Below are positions 29,967 to 40,744 of a stretch of 64,000 nucleotides of DNA, in pieces. Made by a program: the position numbers and the translations under genes. Every line of letters starts with the position of its first letter. The first letter of the stretch is position 1. Below the pieces are notes generated by a model, which searched no databases, was not told where the DNA came from, and worked only from the letters and a program-made list of their open reading frames with translations. Origin of the DNA: Nothopassalora personata. Lineage: Eukaryota > Ascomycota > Dothideomycetes > Mycosphaerellales > Mycosphaerellaceae. The stretch covers positions 6,014,001 to 6,078,000 of the forward strand of contig CM066287.1 in NCBI GenBank assembly GCA_033816765.1, written 5' to 3'.

Positions 29967-32270
29967 ATGAGCGCCTGGGCCGAAGCAACCGCGCCAGACG
30001 GCCGCACATACTTCTGGAACAAGCAGACGAAGCAAACATCATGGACCAAGCCCGCCGACTTCGACGCCCCGGCCACACCAGCAGGTCCAAACGGCAGTGC
30101 TGGCGATTGGAGCGAAGCAAAAGCACCCGATGGCCGCACATACTACTACAACAAAATCACAAAGGAAACACGATGGGACAGACCAGCCGTCATGGATCAG
30201 GCGCCTCGCCAAAACGCCCCCCTGGACTTCGTAGCAGGTGGTGGCCAGGACTACGGCCGGCCAGATAGATCCGAAGACCGCATGACGAGGAGGGATGATC
30301 GTATGGCCAGTCTCCCTCAAAAGCCAAATTTTGATCGCGAGGGTCCAAGAGGTGGTGGCGGTGGCAATCCGTGGGAGAACAGACGAGACGACATTGGGTT
30401 CAGAGGTCCAATGCCAGCAAAGACTGACGAGCCTGATTATGCTACGAATGAGCAGGCGGAGGAAGCTTTCTTCAAGCTGCTAAAGCGCCACAACATCACA
30501 GCCGACACCGAGTGGCAGGATGCCTTGCGTCTCGTCGTTCGCGATCGAGAGTATCGCGCCATCAAGGATCCCAAGGAGCGAAAGATTGCTTACGAAAAGT
30601 ACTGCCAAGAAGTACGTGCGCAAGAGAAGAGCAAGGAGAAGGAGCGCAAAGAGAAGCTGCGTGAAGATTTCCGCAAGATGCTCCACACCCACGATGACAT
30701 CAAGCATTACACCCGCTGGAAGACTGCTCGACCAATCATCGAGGGAGAGTACGTCTTCAAGCAGGCTGGCAACGACGACGAGCGGAAGCGCATGTGCGAT
30801 GAGTACATCCTTGAGCTGAAGAAGAAGCACGCGGAGGACGAATCTGCTCGTCGCAAGACGGCCATAGCGGAGCTCGACTCCATGCTCAGAGTGCTGATCA
30901 CCGACCCTGACACTAGATGGAATGACGCCGAAGAGAAGATCACCACCAGCGAGCGATTCGTTTCCGAAGATATCTTCCGCGCACTCAACAAGCTAGACGT
31001 GTTCTACGCGTTTGAGAATCACATGAAGGCGTTGGAGCGAGTCGCCAATGAGAAGCTACAGCAGGAGAAGCGCTTGAAGCGTCGTCGAGAGCGCCAAGCT
31101 CGCGATGGCTTCAGACAATTGCTCAACGAGAAACTGAGTGAAGGCAGGATCAAAGCCGGCAGCAAGTGGCAGGACGTGCACCCATCTTTTGCCGACGACC
31201 CACGCTTCACCAACTATGTTGGTTTGCCCGGCAGCGACCCTCTTGACTTGTTCTGGGATGTCGTCGAGGACGAAGAGCGCAAGCTGCGCTCCAAGCGCAA
31301 CGATGCGATGGATGTCTTGGAAGAGAGACGCTACGAGATGACCCTAAACACCACCTTTGACCAGTTCACGGATGTCATGCAGTCTCATCCGAAGACTTCT
31401 TCTCTGAAAGACGACGAGTTGAAACTAATCTTTTCTCGACTCATGGATAAAATCAAGAAGCGCCACGAAGACAGCAAGCTCGATGCAGAGCGCCATAAGC
31501 GAGACATTATCGATGGCATCAGGAGCCAGATGAAGCGGAACAGACCAGCGATCCGGGTTGAAGATACTCTGGAAGATGTTGCACGATTGCTTGCAGGCAA
31601 CCGTGACTGGGAAGCCGCTGATGACGACATGAGGGCAATCGCCTACGAGAAGTTCATGCGCCGACTCAAGGAGAGAGACGAGCATGACCGCGACAGAGCA
31701 CGTCGTGACAGGGACGATAGGAATGGCTCACGGCGCGATGATCGTGACCGCTCTAGAGACCGTCGTCACCGCACTCGTACGCCTGAGATTGATGCTTACG
31801 AAGCTGACAGACGCAAGGCTCAGGAAGCCCGCGAGAGATCATACCGCAAGCCGTCGTTCGGCCTCACTCCACCACCACGCGATCGTCGAGATGATCGATA
31901 CGTTTCGCGTGAGGACGATCGGAGACACGACCGCCGAGATGGCGTTTCCGTCTACGAGCGCGAGCGACGCGAGAGGGAGTTGGAGCGAGAGCGCAGCTAC
32001 ATTAGTCGCGCTGACCCCCGTGACAAGGGTAAGACCTTGGACTATGGTGATGAAGATGCCGTTGGCAGCCGTCCTGGATCTGTGCGCAAGCGCCGCGCGT
32101 CTGACGGCAGCATGGGTGAAAGCAAGGTAAGTCGCACTTTTTGCTATGTTCGTGCTCAGAGTACTAACAGCTTCCAGCGATCACGCCATGGCGAGAGCGC
32201 AGGTGTGCTGAAGGATGAAGAGCCTGCCCTACAGTCAGGATCTGAGGAAGGAGAGATCGAAGAGGTCTAA
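29967..32270 (+). CDS. PRP40: Pre-mRNA-processing factor PRP40
   Basis: Exons 29967-32126 and 32178-32270 give 750 residues. Two WW domains open the protein (first with WAEATAPDGRTYFWNKQ, second with DWSEAKAPDGRTYYYNK), followed by tandem FF domains from about residue 160 to 570 and an Arg/Asp/Glu-rich tail with RD/RS-like repeats. This is the U1 snRNP factor Prp40, which bridges the branch-point protein and the 5' splice site. The last intron is 51 nt with a perfect TACTAAC branch site; it is a multiple of three and has no stop, so an unspliced mRNA stays in frame with 17 extra residues. The start is the ATG of MSAWAEA. Confidence 0.93.
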   Translation: MSAWAEATAPDGRTYFWNKQTKQTSWTKPADFDAPATPAGPNGSAGDWSEAKAPDGRTYYYNKITKETRWDRPAVMDQAPRQNAPLDFVAGGGQDYGRPDRSEDRMTRRDDRMASLPQKPNFDREGPRGGGGGNPWENRRDDIGFRGPMPAKTDEPDYATNEQAEEAFFKLLKRHNITADTEWQDALRLVVRDREYRAIKDPKERKIAYEKYCQEVRAQEKSKEKERKEKLREDFRKMLHTHDDIKHYTRWKTARPIIEGEYVFKQAGNDDERKRMCDEYILELKKKHAEDESARRKTAIAELDSMLRVLITDPDTRWNDAEEKITTSERFVSEDIFRALNKLDVFYAFENHMKALERVANEKLQQEKRLKRRRERQARDGFRQLLNEKLSEGRIKAGSKWQDVHPSFADDPRFTNYVGLPGSDPLDLFWDVVEDEERKLRSKRNDAMDVLEERRYEMTLNTTFDQFTDVMQSHPKTSSLKDDELKLIFSRLMDKIKKRHEDSKLDAERHKRDIIDGIRSQMKRNRPAIRVEDTLEDVARLLAGNRDWEAADDDMRAIAYEKFMRRLKERDEHDRDRARRDRDDRNGSRRDDRDRSRDRRHRTRTPEIDAYEADRRKAQEARERSYRKPSFGLTPPPRDRRDDRYVSREDDRRHDRRDGVSVYERERRERELERERSYISRADPRDKGKTLDYGDEDAVGSRPGSVRKRRASDGSMGESKVSRTFCYVRAQSTNSFQRSRHGESAGVLKDEEPALQSGSEEGEIEEV

Positions 32271-35200
32271 ACAGTCGGTCGTCTTTACGGCAGCGCATGC
32301 GCTAATGAAAGTTGTAAGCATGCACCACTCTGGCGTTGCACTAAACTTCCTTCTGCTAGGATGGCAAGGCGTAGGGAGAAAGAAGGCTTGCGACCGAGTT
32401 GCGAAAAGAGGATTGTTATAGTGTCGTACGTCCAAAATTCCTCAAGCTTTGAACCTGAGACTGAGGTCATAACACAGCAGCTCGAATTCATTACTGGATG
32501 TGAACTTGGAAGGACCCTTGTGAAAGGATATCGTGGACCATGTCGGTACGTTGTACGACTGCTGACCACTCCATATGACTCTTCTCTTCGCTACACTGGC
32601 GGTAAGCAGTGCTGCAAGACCTAACTCTGTGAGCTTAAAGAACAGCAGCAACCAACACAGTTTCCTGCACCTCCTTTCTGATGTCAACATCGAAGTGAAT
32701 AAACATGCAATCGTACGTTGTGCACACATATTTTCCCTATCGCGATTTTGGTCTTGTCACTTTGCTCGTTGCGACATTTTGCTCGGGCTATCCTACCGAC
32801 TTGGGCTTTCATCCCGGCTGGTCGTGGGTAAGCTCGTGCAATCAACAAAGCAAGTCATGAAGATGATTCAGACAGCCTCCCTATCGCAGCCGAGTCACAG
32901 ACTGTACCCCAAAGAAGCACCACATGGGGTCGAAAGCGTTGTGGAGAACCCGGCAAAGACATGTCATACATTCCTGGCCTTACGGCTTGACCGAACTTTC
33001 GCCTTGCCATCCAGCAATCGGTATCGACGTCGAGTATGGGGTTGCGCACTAAACAAAATGACCATAAGTACACGATATCAGACTACCGGCACGATGGCCG
33101 TCGGCTCCTCCATACGGCACACGATGACCAGTGGACCATCCTAACAGGCCACCACGTGCTTGGGAAAGCCGATGAGATGTTGCTTGTTGTGCCCAGCGAC
33201 CAGGGCCGACTTGATGTGTCATGGTCAAACACGCGCAAAATTCGAGCGACACGACGATGCCGTTCAATAGCTCCGGTTCTTTTCGCGGTATGCAGCCGAT
33301 CGTCAGAGTACTCACTTCCGCTCGAAATCGTTTGCTCCGAGGGCTTGAGTCGTGATGCTGCATTGCGCGACTAGGGACAACAGACGCGGAAATTCTGGGT
33401 ACGATAGGACCATCAAAACACGTTGCGTCGCGCTGCGCTGCCACTGATTCTCGACCTGTCATCTGGTATGCTCGGCAGCTCAGGTCAAGGTGCGGACTGC
33501 TTGATACCACCTTGCGTTGCGTTCGATATAACCACATCGATGTCGGAAGATTCCCGTAGCTGTGGACATACCGAGTAGACCTATGCAATAAGCTGACTTG
33601 TCTCCACATCTTCGCACCAATGCTGACCTATCTGCTCAGCGGCACCGAAAGTACATATCCATGCTGCTATCGGCGGCCGCGTTAGGTAGATGCAACCGCA
33701 CATACTTCTCGTTGGCCAGCTCGATGTGGTTCAGCTATAGACTGCCAAGTCCCCCGTCACTCAGGAACAGTGATGCTTCACCAAAGACCTGGCGCATGCT
33801 ACCCTCTGCCAAGAATGGAAGATTCCTTAAATGGACCTATTGAAGGATGCGTGAACCGCAGGCTTTATCTCTTGTCGAGCACGTGGCGACAATGAAGATC
33901 TTCACTTTGATCTGCAGTAATCAAATTGTGTGGTTGACGACACCGATCTCTGGTCCGTTGACTGGATCGGGCAATCAACGCAAATGAGGCGGACGTGAGT
34001 GAAGAAGCTGGAGTGCTTGACAATAAGACACGAGTCGATCGCCATCATCCCGCGGAGGTTTACCGGATTACTACCTATCTGCTGAACAGTGTATGTATCT
34101 CAACCCCTACTGCCTGGAGGTTGCCCTGCCAGCTTGGCCATGCCAAGTGTCGAACAAGCAGCACCAAGGCACGGTGCGTGCCCGAGCTCACACTATCGGT
34201 AACCAGTAAGTGACAGTTGATGCGCTATGAGCTGGCTGCAGTGCTCGTGAGGAGTGGAGGCGTAATGAACCAGCAGTCGAGGTCGCCTCGCTTGGCACAA
34301 TTGTCAAGAATCACCAATGGATTGGAAATGTCATAAGGGTGCAATTCTGCCTGTACTCTACCTCTGGACACCGTTCATCCTATACCCCCCAATAGAACTC
34401 GCCCGCACTTCAGCAGGCACTAGGGGCTATCTTCTCGCATGTGCCCAAATGTGCTTTGGCCGACGGCATTGCTCTGAGGGGTGACTAACCTAGCAACACG
34501 CCCATTTCTGTCTTGAATTGAACATTATCGCCATCAACGTGAGGGCATCGGCTTGACCTGCTGTCTCAGTGGCTCATGTCCAGCGATTCGGGTCCTGAAG
34601 TGTGCATCGAATTGATAACGACAGACTTCGCTTGCATCAATGGTATAAGTTGACTTTCTCTTGGCCGAGCCCTCCCTCGCAACGAACGACAGAATGCTGT
34701 AGGGCAGCTGTATGAATACCAGAGTATCGTTAATGACACAGCTGAGCACTCCGATCCGAGAACCTGTCAAGAGGCATCTACGTGGTTGATAGCCTCCCAC
34801 CACTAACCCTTCTAACCTTGATCCTGTGAGGAGCCTCCTAAAAGAGCGCGGTCTTCTGTTCCGGACTCCTGTGGGTTCGTCCAGAGAGTAGCTGTATACT
34901 CATGATCGACATGAGCATCGCCCGTCTGTTCATACCCAGTCCCTCTCCGAATGTCTCGATCCCTCTGCGCCGAGATTTACAGAGGAGAGTAGACATTACC
35001 AGACCGCGCTGGGCTATGCTCGTTCACCTGACCACTACCATAGCAGCACAAGACCCTCATTGCCGGCTGGAGCGTCCACAAGGCGCGACATCAAATGGTT
35101 CCTTGGTGGTGCAGCGCGCTGTAAGAGCAGTCGATGAACCTCTTGAGAGTTCGGCCATCTGCTCACTGTGTCGGAGAGCTTGGTAGCGCTCGATGTTTGT

Positions 35201-35311
35201 TGCCCAATGCTAACAACTTCCAAGTTGTAGACGGAGTATCTCGCCGATTTGACGCGCTCGATCTGGTTCATGTTGGATGCAACAGTCAGTGGGCTTATTA
35301 AATAAAACACA
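32271..35311. other. Gene-poor stretch, 3 kb
   Basis: The longest gap outside the transposon. Base composition is ordinary, so it is not RIP-damaged. The only frame with any interest is 32,575-33,144 (plus, 189 codons), beginning with a signal-peptide-like MTLLFATLAVSSAARP, but the rest lacks coding character. No RNA gene recognised. Confidence 0.45.
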
Positions 35312-36949
35312 TCACTCATCTTCATCTTCGTTGGTTTCATGACCTTCACTCTTCCGCAGGCCTACGACGAACAGTAGTGCTGCAAAGAATGCCGAGAGCA
35401 ATCCGACGAAGTAGAACGGTAGCCCGACCAAGCCCCCACCCAAAGCCAGTCCCTCTGAGAAGAGGCCGGCCAGTAGAGGCGCTCCGAACATAATGCCTAG
35501 AGTATCGATCACACTGATCACGCTGTACGCCCTCGCAATATGATGTGACGGAAGCAGGGTCGTCAAGAAGCTTCGGACGAGTAATGCAGCGCCGGAACCA
35601 AAGCTCGCGATTGACAAGCTGACAACGACCGTAGCCACGTTGGGACTTGCAGCGACAGCGATCCATCCCAGCGCCACCAAGATCTGGGACACCCGCGCAA
35701 GATAAAGGTCCTTTCTTTGACTGCATAGACCGTACCTTCGCATTACAGCCTTTGAGAGCCACGGCAAGATGACTAAGAGGAGGAGCACAGTGACGCCATT
35801 GCAGACCGTGACCAGTAGGGTCCCTTTCGCGAACGTGAGCGCATAGCGCTTGCTCACGTATTGAAGCACTAGACGGCCGGTGCTGGCTATGAGGATGTGG
35901 GCGGCGAACGGGAGAATCAGGGCAGGCACGCGCCAGTCATCCGTAAGGAACGATATCGCGGATCGGACCGCTGTCAGCTGTCTTTTAACCAAATTCCCCA
36001 AAACGGGCTCGCGATCACGAGGTTGTTCAGTCTCATCAGCGACGATGTCAGGCGACTCGGTCGACCATTGGCGACAATAGTCGAGAGTCTCAGGTACCAG
36101 TAGCCACAAGGCCGCCGCCAAGAGCTCCAATATAGTACCCATAACAGCTGGAATCCAAGGATTGATGGTCATGAGAGCAGCTGCTAGAGGCGGCATGCAA
36201 AGATTGGCGGCCATATTTGCAGCTCCGACTCGAAGGAATGCAGCAGCACGATCTTGTTCGGGCGTGATGTCTGCTATGGCCGTGAGGAAGTAGGCTGACA
36301 TCGTTGCATCGCCGCCCCCCAAGAGCGCAAATACAGACTGAGCCCATGTAATGCGGATGTCGAACGCCTGCCAGTTCCAGGTAACGAGCTGAACCCAGAT
36401 GGCGCGTGCAGCAACCTGTATCAATCCAACGAACAGGAATGGCCATCGTCCAAAGCGGTCAGCTGCCCAGCCGAATGGAAGTGCTAACAGAAGCGCTGGG
36501 AAGCCATCTAAGAAGTTCTGATAACCATACAGCATTGCTAGATCGTCTTGCACAGCATCTGGTTTGCACCACATCTCGTCCACGCCTCCGATCGCGCCAG
36601 GAGCCACCACATCTCGACCGGCATTGAGTTTACTTGGATCCGCAGTCTCGTAGTAGCGGTAACAGATTACACTTTCAAAGATGCGTGTTTCCGGACTCTG
36701 CCTCAGCTGATCGCCGAACGATGTGAGCATGACCACGACTATTATTAGCACCATAATCGAGCGTGGCGATTGTAGTGTGTTCTTTCTGATCAGAGGTGGT
36801 CGAGTCGGGACCTGCTGCGCTGGTAGAAATGGCGTCCTTTCGGAACATTCATCTTCCAGGGGTATAGACATCGTGCGAGTGCGATAGATCCGTTTGGGAG
36901 ACGTCCGAGTGTCGATCCCATCATCATGTCTACATGTGTCGCCCGCCAT
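35312..36949 (-). CDS. Major facilitator superfamily transporter
   Basis: 545 residues, intronless. About 12 membrane helices are visible in two groups of six, split by a charged central loop near residues 265-300. The MFS motif A appears as GWAADRFGRWP between helices 2 and 3. There is a hydrophilic N-terminus of about 65 residues and an acidic C-terminal tail (NEDEDE). The layout resembles fungal drug:H+ or nutrient transporters of uncertain substrate. A start at residue 27 (MSIPLED) is also possible. Just upstream lies a cluster of CCGG sites that may be regulatory. Confidence 0.87.
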   Translation of the reverse strand: MAGDTCRHDDGIDTRTSPKRIYRTRTMSIPLEDECSERTPFLPAQQVPTRPPLIRKNTLQSPRSIMVLIIVVVMLTSFGDQLRQSPETRIFESVICYRYYETADPSKLNAGRDVVAPGAIGGVDEMWCKPDAVQDDLAMLYGYQNFLDGFPALLLALPFGWAADRFGRWPFLFVGLIQVAARAIWVQLVTWNWQAFDIRITWAQSVFALLGGGDATMSAYFLTAIADITPEQDRAAAFLRVGAANMAANLCMPPLAAALMTINPWIPAVMGTILELLAAALWLLVPETLDYCRQWSTESPDIVADETEQPRDREPVLGNLVKRQLTAVRSAISFLTDDWRVPALILPFAAHILIASTGRLVLQYVSKRYALTFAKGTLLVTVCNGVTVLLLLVILPWLSKAVMRRYGLCSQRKDLYLARVSQILVALGWIAVAASPNVATVVVSLSIASFGSGAALLVRSFLTTLLPSHHIARAYSVISVIDTLGIMFGAPLLAGLFSEGLALGGGLVGLPFYFVGLLSAFFAALLFVVGLRKSEGHETNEDEDE

Positions 36950-38399
36950 GATGTCTCCAAGCCTGGAGGTCTAGGAGATGGCGCAAAGGCGTTGAATGGC
37001 TGCGGATGAAGTGCCCTGTCAGAGCCACTGTGTTGATGTGACACGTAGACGACCAGTATATCCCGCTGGAAAGTCGCCGCCCAGGTGTAGAAGGAAGGCA
37101 ATGTTTCGATGCAAGGAGCTAGCCTAGCAAAAGACGTTCCCTTGTCCGGGATAATACCGGAGTCCGGGAGTCTGACCGGACACCGCGATTCAAGGCAGCA
37201 TAATTCATGGCGTTATGAGTCGTCAAAGTGTGTAGCTTTGCAAGATGATTCCTCGTAGCCTGGTTGGGGCGGTTTTGGGCCTATGTGCCTTTTTAGGCAT
37301 GTAGGCATATAGACATAAAGTCGCGATACGCGGGAAACAAGGCCGGCCACGGTCATGATGTGCGCTTTATTGTAGAGTCTCTGACATGATGTAGGGAGGT
37401 TGATATCGCTGAACGAGGATGCATGGCATCGACTGCATGCTGCCCGCAGAAATCGCATCAAAGCCTGTCGTAAGAAGTGATACGAATATAGTTGCTTGAA
37501 CCGGGAGCATTGTCCCTTGGGTCATAGTTTTAACAACCAGTGGGGAATGCGATGCGGATGGCGTACGCCGTGATGCAGACGGCACATGATTGTAAGCCGT
37601 GCAGCACTCGGCTTCCAACGGGCACGCCAAGCGATGGCTTGATATCCTGTGGTTATCTCGCGTGATTACCTGATGGAGTTTCCATGTATAAAGTGCATTG
37701 CTATCTATAGCAGGGTCTCTACCGCACCTCGTGCTTGACTGCGCCCAATTGGGTCATCCGAAGCGCCACGGCACTCTTGTCTTCCACGAGCTTCAAACTC
37801 AATAAGGTGGGTCTGTTGTTAGGGCTTCGCGAAACTCGCGAGTCTCAACTTTAATCATGGCGTACACATGATGCAAGCACGAGCCATTGCAGAAAATTAG
37901 CCGATCTCTGCTGCTCCTTCTGGAAGTCACGACTCCCAGTGCCTGCGTACTTTCCCTACATTGTGTTACTAATGAGCTGTTCCCGGCGTCCAGCGATAAG
38001 CCTCTGCAGAGGCTCCACTACCACTACCACAGGTCTCACAGCTACGCACAGTACGCTCTTTGCTCCGCCCGACTGCGACCTCACTGGCGCCTGAGGTCCA
38101 TTACTAAAGGCTAAATGGCCATGTGTACTCGGATGCTGGGCGTCTTGCCCCAGCTGTTACGTATACCTTGCTGAAGGGCATCGCGCATTGTGCTATCTGA
38201 CTGACTGGGTTCTCTGTGGCATTCCGGACATGGCTTGGAAATATCCGTGAAGACTTCTCTTCTGCTGATCGAGCCTGAGCATCCAAGGAGATCCACCGCT
38301 GACTTAGTTAGGTCTCTACTCACGTCTCTTGCATTTCATAGTGACAACTGGCCAAGTGCCATCATTCTTGACGACACTACGCCCCCCCGCGTACCAACA
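36950..38399. other. Intergenic between divergent transporters, 1.45 kb
   Basis: Shared upstream region of the MFS and MATE genes. It contains the CCGG cluster at 37,145-37,180 and no convincing gene. Confidence 0.5.
37145..37180. promoter_or_regulatory. Cluster of four CCGG-centred sites
   Basis: Within 36 bp there are TCCGGG, ACCGGA, TCCGGG and ACCGGA in alternation, about 200 bp upstream of the MFS start codon. CGG/CCG half-sites are what Zn2Cys6 regulators bind, so this is a plausible operator-like element. Binding is inference only. Confidence 0.35.
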
Positions 38400-39992
38400 A
38401 TGGAACGCGTCCAGGATGACTTCAGAAGTGCTAAATCGTGGCTGTTACGATTTCTAAAGCCCGACACATCCAAACGTGCTTCGACCTCCTCAAAGCCAGC
38501 AGACGAAACGACATCTCTGCTTCCTCAGCCAGAGGATGAGGAGACATTTGCGGGCGATATCTCAGAGATCGAGCAGACCCCATGGCCCAAACGGGTGTTG
38601 CCTGAGTTCTGGATTATATTCAAAGGCTCCATCCCGGTGATCCTCGCCTACGCTTTGCAGAATTCGTTGCAAACCATCTCAGTCCTCATCGTGGGACGAG
38701 TCAGCCCAGAAGCATTGGCAGTAGCTGCATTCAGCTACATGTTTGCTATGGCTACTGCTTGGCTTATAGGAATGGGAGGTACCACCGCCATCGACACACT
38801 GGCGTCGGCATCTTTCACCGGCAGCAAGAACAAGCACGACCTTGGCATCATTCTGCAGCGCGCCTTTGTGGTCTTGACGATATTCTACATACCAGTCGCT
38901 GTACTCTGGCTTCACTCGGAACCAGTTTTCAAAGCCCTCGGGCAAGAAGACTACATTGCACGAGACTCGGCCAAGTTCCTCAGTATGTTGATACCGGGCG
39001 GATTCGGCTACATCTACTTCGAATGCATGAAGAAGTACCTACAAGCGCAGCAGATCATGCGCCCGGGTACCTACGTGCTTCTGATCACGTCTCCTATCAA
39101 TGCTGGTCTGAATTATCTCTTCATATATACGTTCAGCCTCGGCCTCATGGGCGCACCGCTCGCGACAGGAATCAGCTACTGGCTTTCTCTCTTGCTCTTG
39201 CTAGCCTACTGCAGATTTGTAGCTGGTTATGAGTGTTGGGGCGGCTTCGACCGACGCTGCTTCAATAACATCCTCAGCTTTGCGCGCATAGCAATTCTTG
39301 GAGTCGTTCACGTTGGCACCGAATGGTGGGCCTTCGAGATCGTCGCTATTGTAGCTGGACAATTGGGCACGATCCCACTCGCAGCGCAGTCTGTGATCAT
39401 GACCGCTGATCAAGTAATGAACACTATTCCATTTGGCGTTGGAGTTGCGACATCATCGAGAATCGGGAATCTACTCGGATCGAGAAATGCCAAAGGAGCT
39501 GCCTTGTCAGCCAATACTGCTGCTGTACTTTCAATGCTCCTTGGCGCTATCGTCCTCGCAGTTCTGATGGCGAGCAAGAGCAATTTCGCAAGGCTCTTCA
39601 ACGACGATGACCAGGTAGTCAGACTCACTGCCGAGGTGCTTCCATATGTGGCTCTGTTCCAGATTGCGGACGGGCTCAACGGGTCATGCGGCGGCGCCTT
39701 GAGAGGCATGGGCAGACAGCACGTCGGTGCTATCGTCAACATCGTCAGCTACTACTGCGGTGCTCTACCACTCGGCATCTATCTCGCAAAACAAGGCGGC
39801 TGGGGCCTCGCCGGGCTCTGGGTGGGCCAATGTATCGCGCTCTATCTGGTCGGCATTATCGAGTGGGCGATTGTGGCACTCAGCAACTGGGATAAGCAGG
39901 TTGAGTATGCCTTCACCCGCATGGATTATGACGACGTGATCGAACAGGGCGACGGAGATAGGCTGTGTCGCGGTGAGCCCCCTGCAAGATAG
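38400..39992 (+). CDS. MATE-family efflux transporter
   Basis: 530 residues from the first in-frame ATG (MERVQDDF); the frame is open further upstream but without an ATG. Twelve probable helices follow an acidic cytosolic N-terminus of about 85 residues. MATE-like features include ALQNSLQTISVLIVGRVSPEAL near helix 1-2, the QAQQIMRPGTY segment, PFGVGVATSSRIGNLLG in the second half and ALRGMGRQ. Fungal members such as Erc1 export toxic compounds by proton or sodium antiport. It is transcribed away from the MFS gene with a shared upstream region, which may point to a common detoxification response. Confidence 0.9.
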   Translation: MERVQDDFRSAKSWLLRFLKPDTSKRASTSSKPADETTSLLPQPEDEETFAGDISEIEQTPWPKRVLPEFWIIFKGSIPVILAYALQNSLQTISVLIVGRVSPEALAVAAFSYMFAMATAWLIGMGGTTAIDTLASASFTGSKNKHDLGIILQRAFVVLTIFYIPVAVLWLHSEPVFKALGQEDYIARDSAKFLSMLIPGGFGYIYFECMKKYLQAQQIMRPGTYVLLITSPINAGLNYLFIYTFSLGLMGAPLATGISYWLSLLLLLAYCRFVAGYECWGGFDRRCFNNILSFARIAILGVVHVGTEWWAFEIVAIVAGQLGTIPLAAQSVIMTADQVMNTIPFGVGVATSSRIGNLLGSRNAKGAALSANTAAVLSMLLGAIVLAVLMASKSNFARLFNDDDQVVRLTAEVLPYVALFQIADGLNGSCGGALRGMGRQHVGAIVNIVSYYCGALPLGIYLAKQGGWGLAGLWVGQCIALYLVGIIEWAIVALSNWDKQVEYAFTRMDYDDVIEQGDGDRLCRGEPPAR

Positions 39993-40744
39993 CGATAGGT
40001 ACGATGCATGTTATCTGCCTTACCACATCGTAGGTGATTTCATCCTCGGAGGTGTTTCGCATTGCTTCTGGCCCAGTATTGGCGCTTACAGTCCTTGTAC
40101 AGCTCACACGACAATCACGAGCGATGGCGACCGTGATGAACCCTTTCGAGTATATAGTTACGATCATGCGTCTGCTAGCTTCCTCGCCTGGCTTCCATCT
40201 GGCACCTCACAGCAACATCCCATCCCGGTAAGCTCCATCTTGGCCTACGATCGAGCTTCCTTCTCGAGCTCCCCACTTCTTATCTTTGGACACAATCTTT
40301 CTACGACCTCGATCAAGCACTATCATTGACAAGAGCCATTGACTAAGTCCGTTGCCGTCTCTCATGCAAGATGCCTGCCACGCATGCCCAGTCTCGCCAG
40401 TCTGCGTCTACCACGTAACAGCAGCGGCACCTGCACGTGGACTCGTCTGCCGAACACTGCCTATCACCAGGAACAAGGAAAGCATGGCAAGCCTCTGATC
40501 ACCTTGACATCATGAGCTCACCATCGTGCAGCTGCAGCAAGCTTGGCCGAAAGCTCTCTGGAAAAGCTCACTGGGAATGGCAGTACGTTGTTAGATGTTA
40601 GGTAAGAACAACCGAGGGGCCATTGCCCGTGAAAATTGTAGGCATCGGGCCCGGTAAGTAATAAGCAGGAGGGTTGCCCAAGTTTTCGGACTGGTGATCC
40701 TGCTGTTGGGCGAGATGGTCTGCTTGCTCTGTCTGACGATCACG
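39993..40744. other. Intergenic
   Basis: 0.75 kb; no convincing gene or repeat. It should hold the promoter of the agmatinase-like gene. Confidence 0.5.

Noticed and set aside
32575..33144. 189-codon frame with a signal-peptide-like start
   Set aside because: Only the first 16 residues look meaningful; kept as a weak note, not as a gene.
33049..33609. 186-codon minus-strand frame
   Set aside because: Composition looks random and no motif; probably chance.
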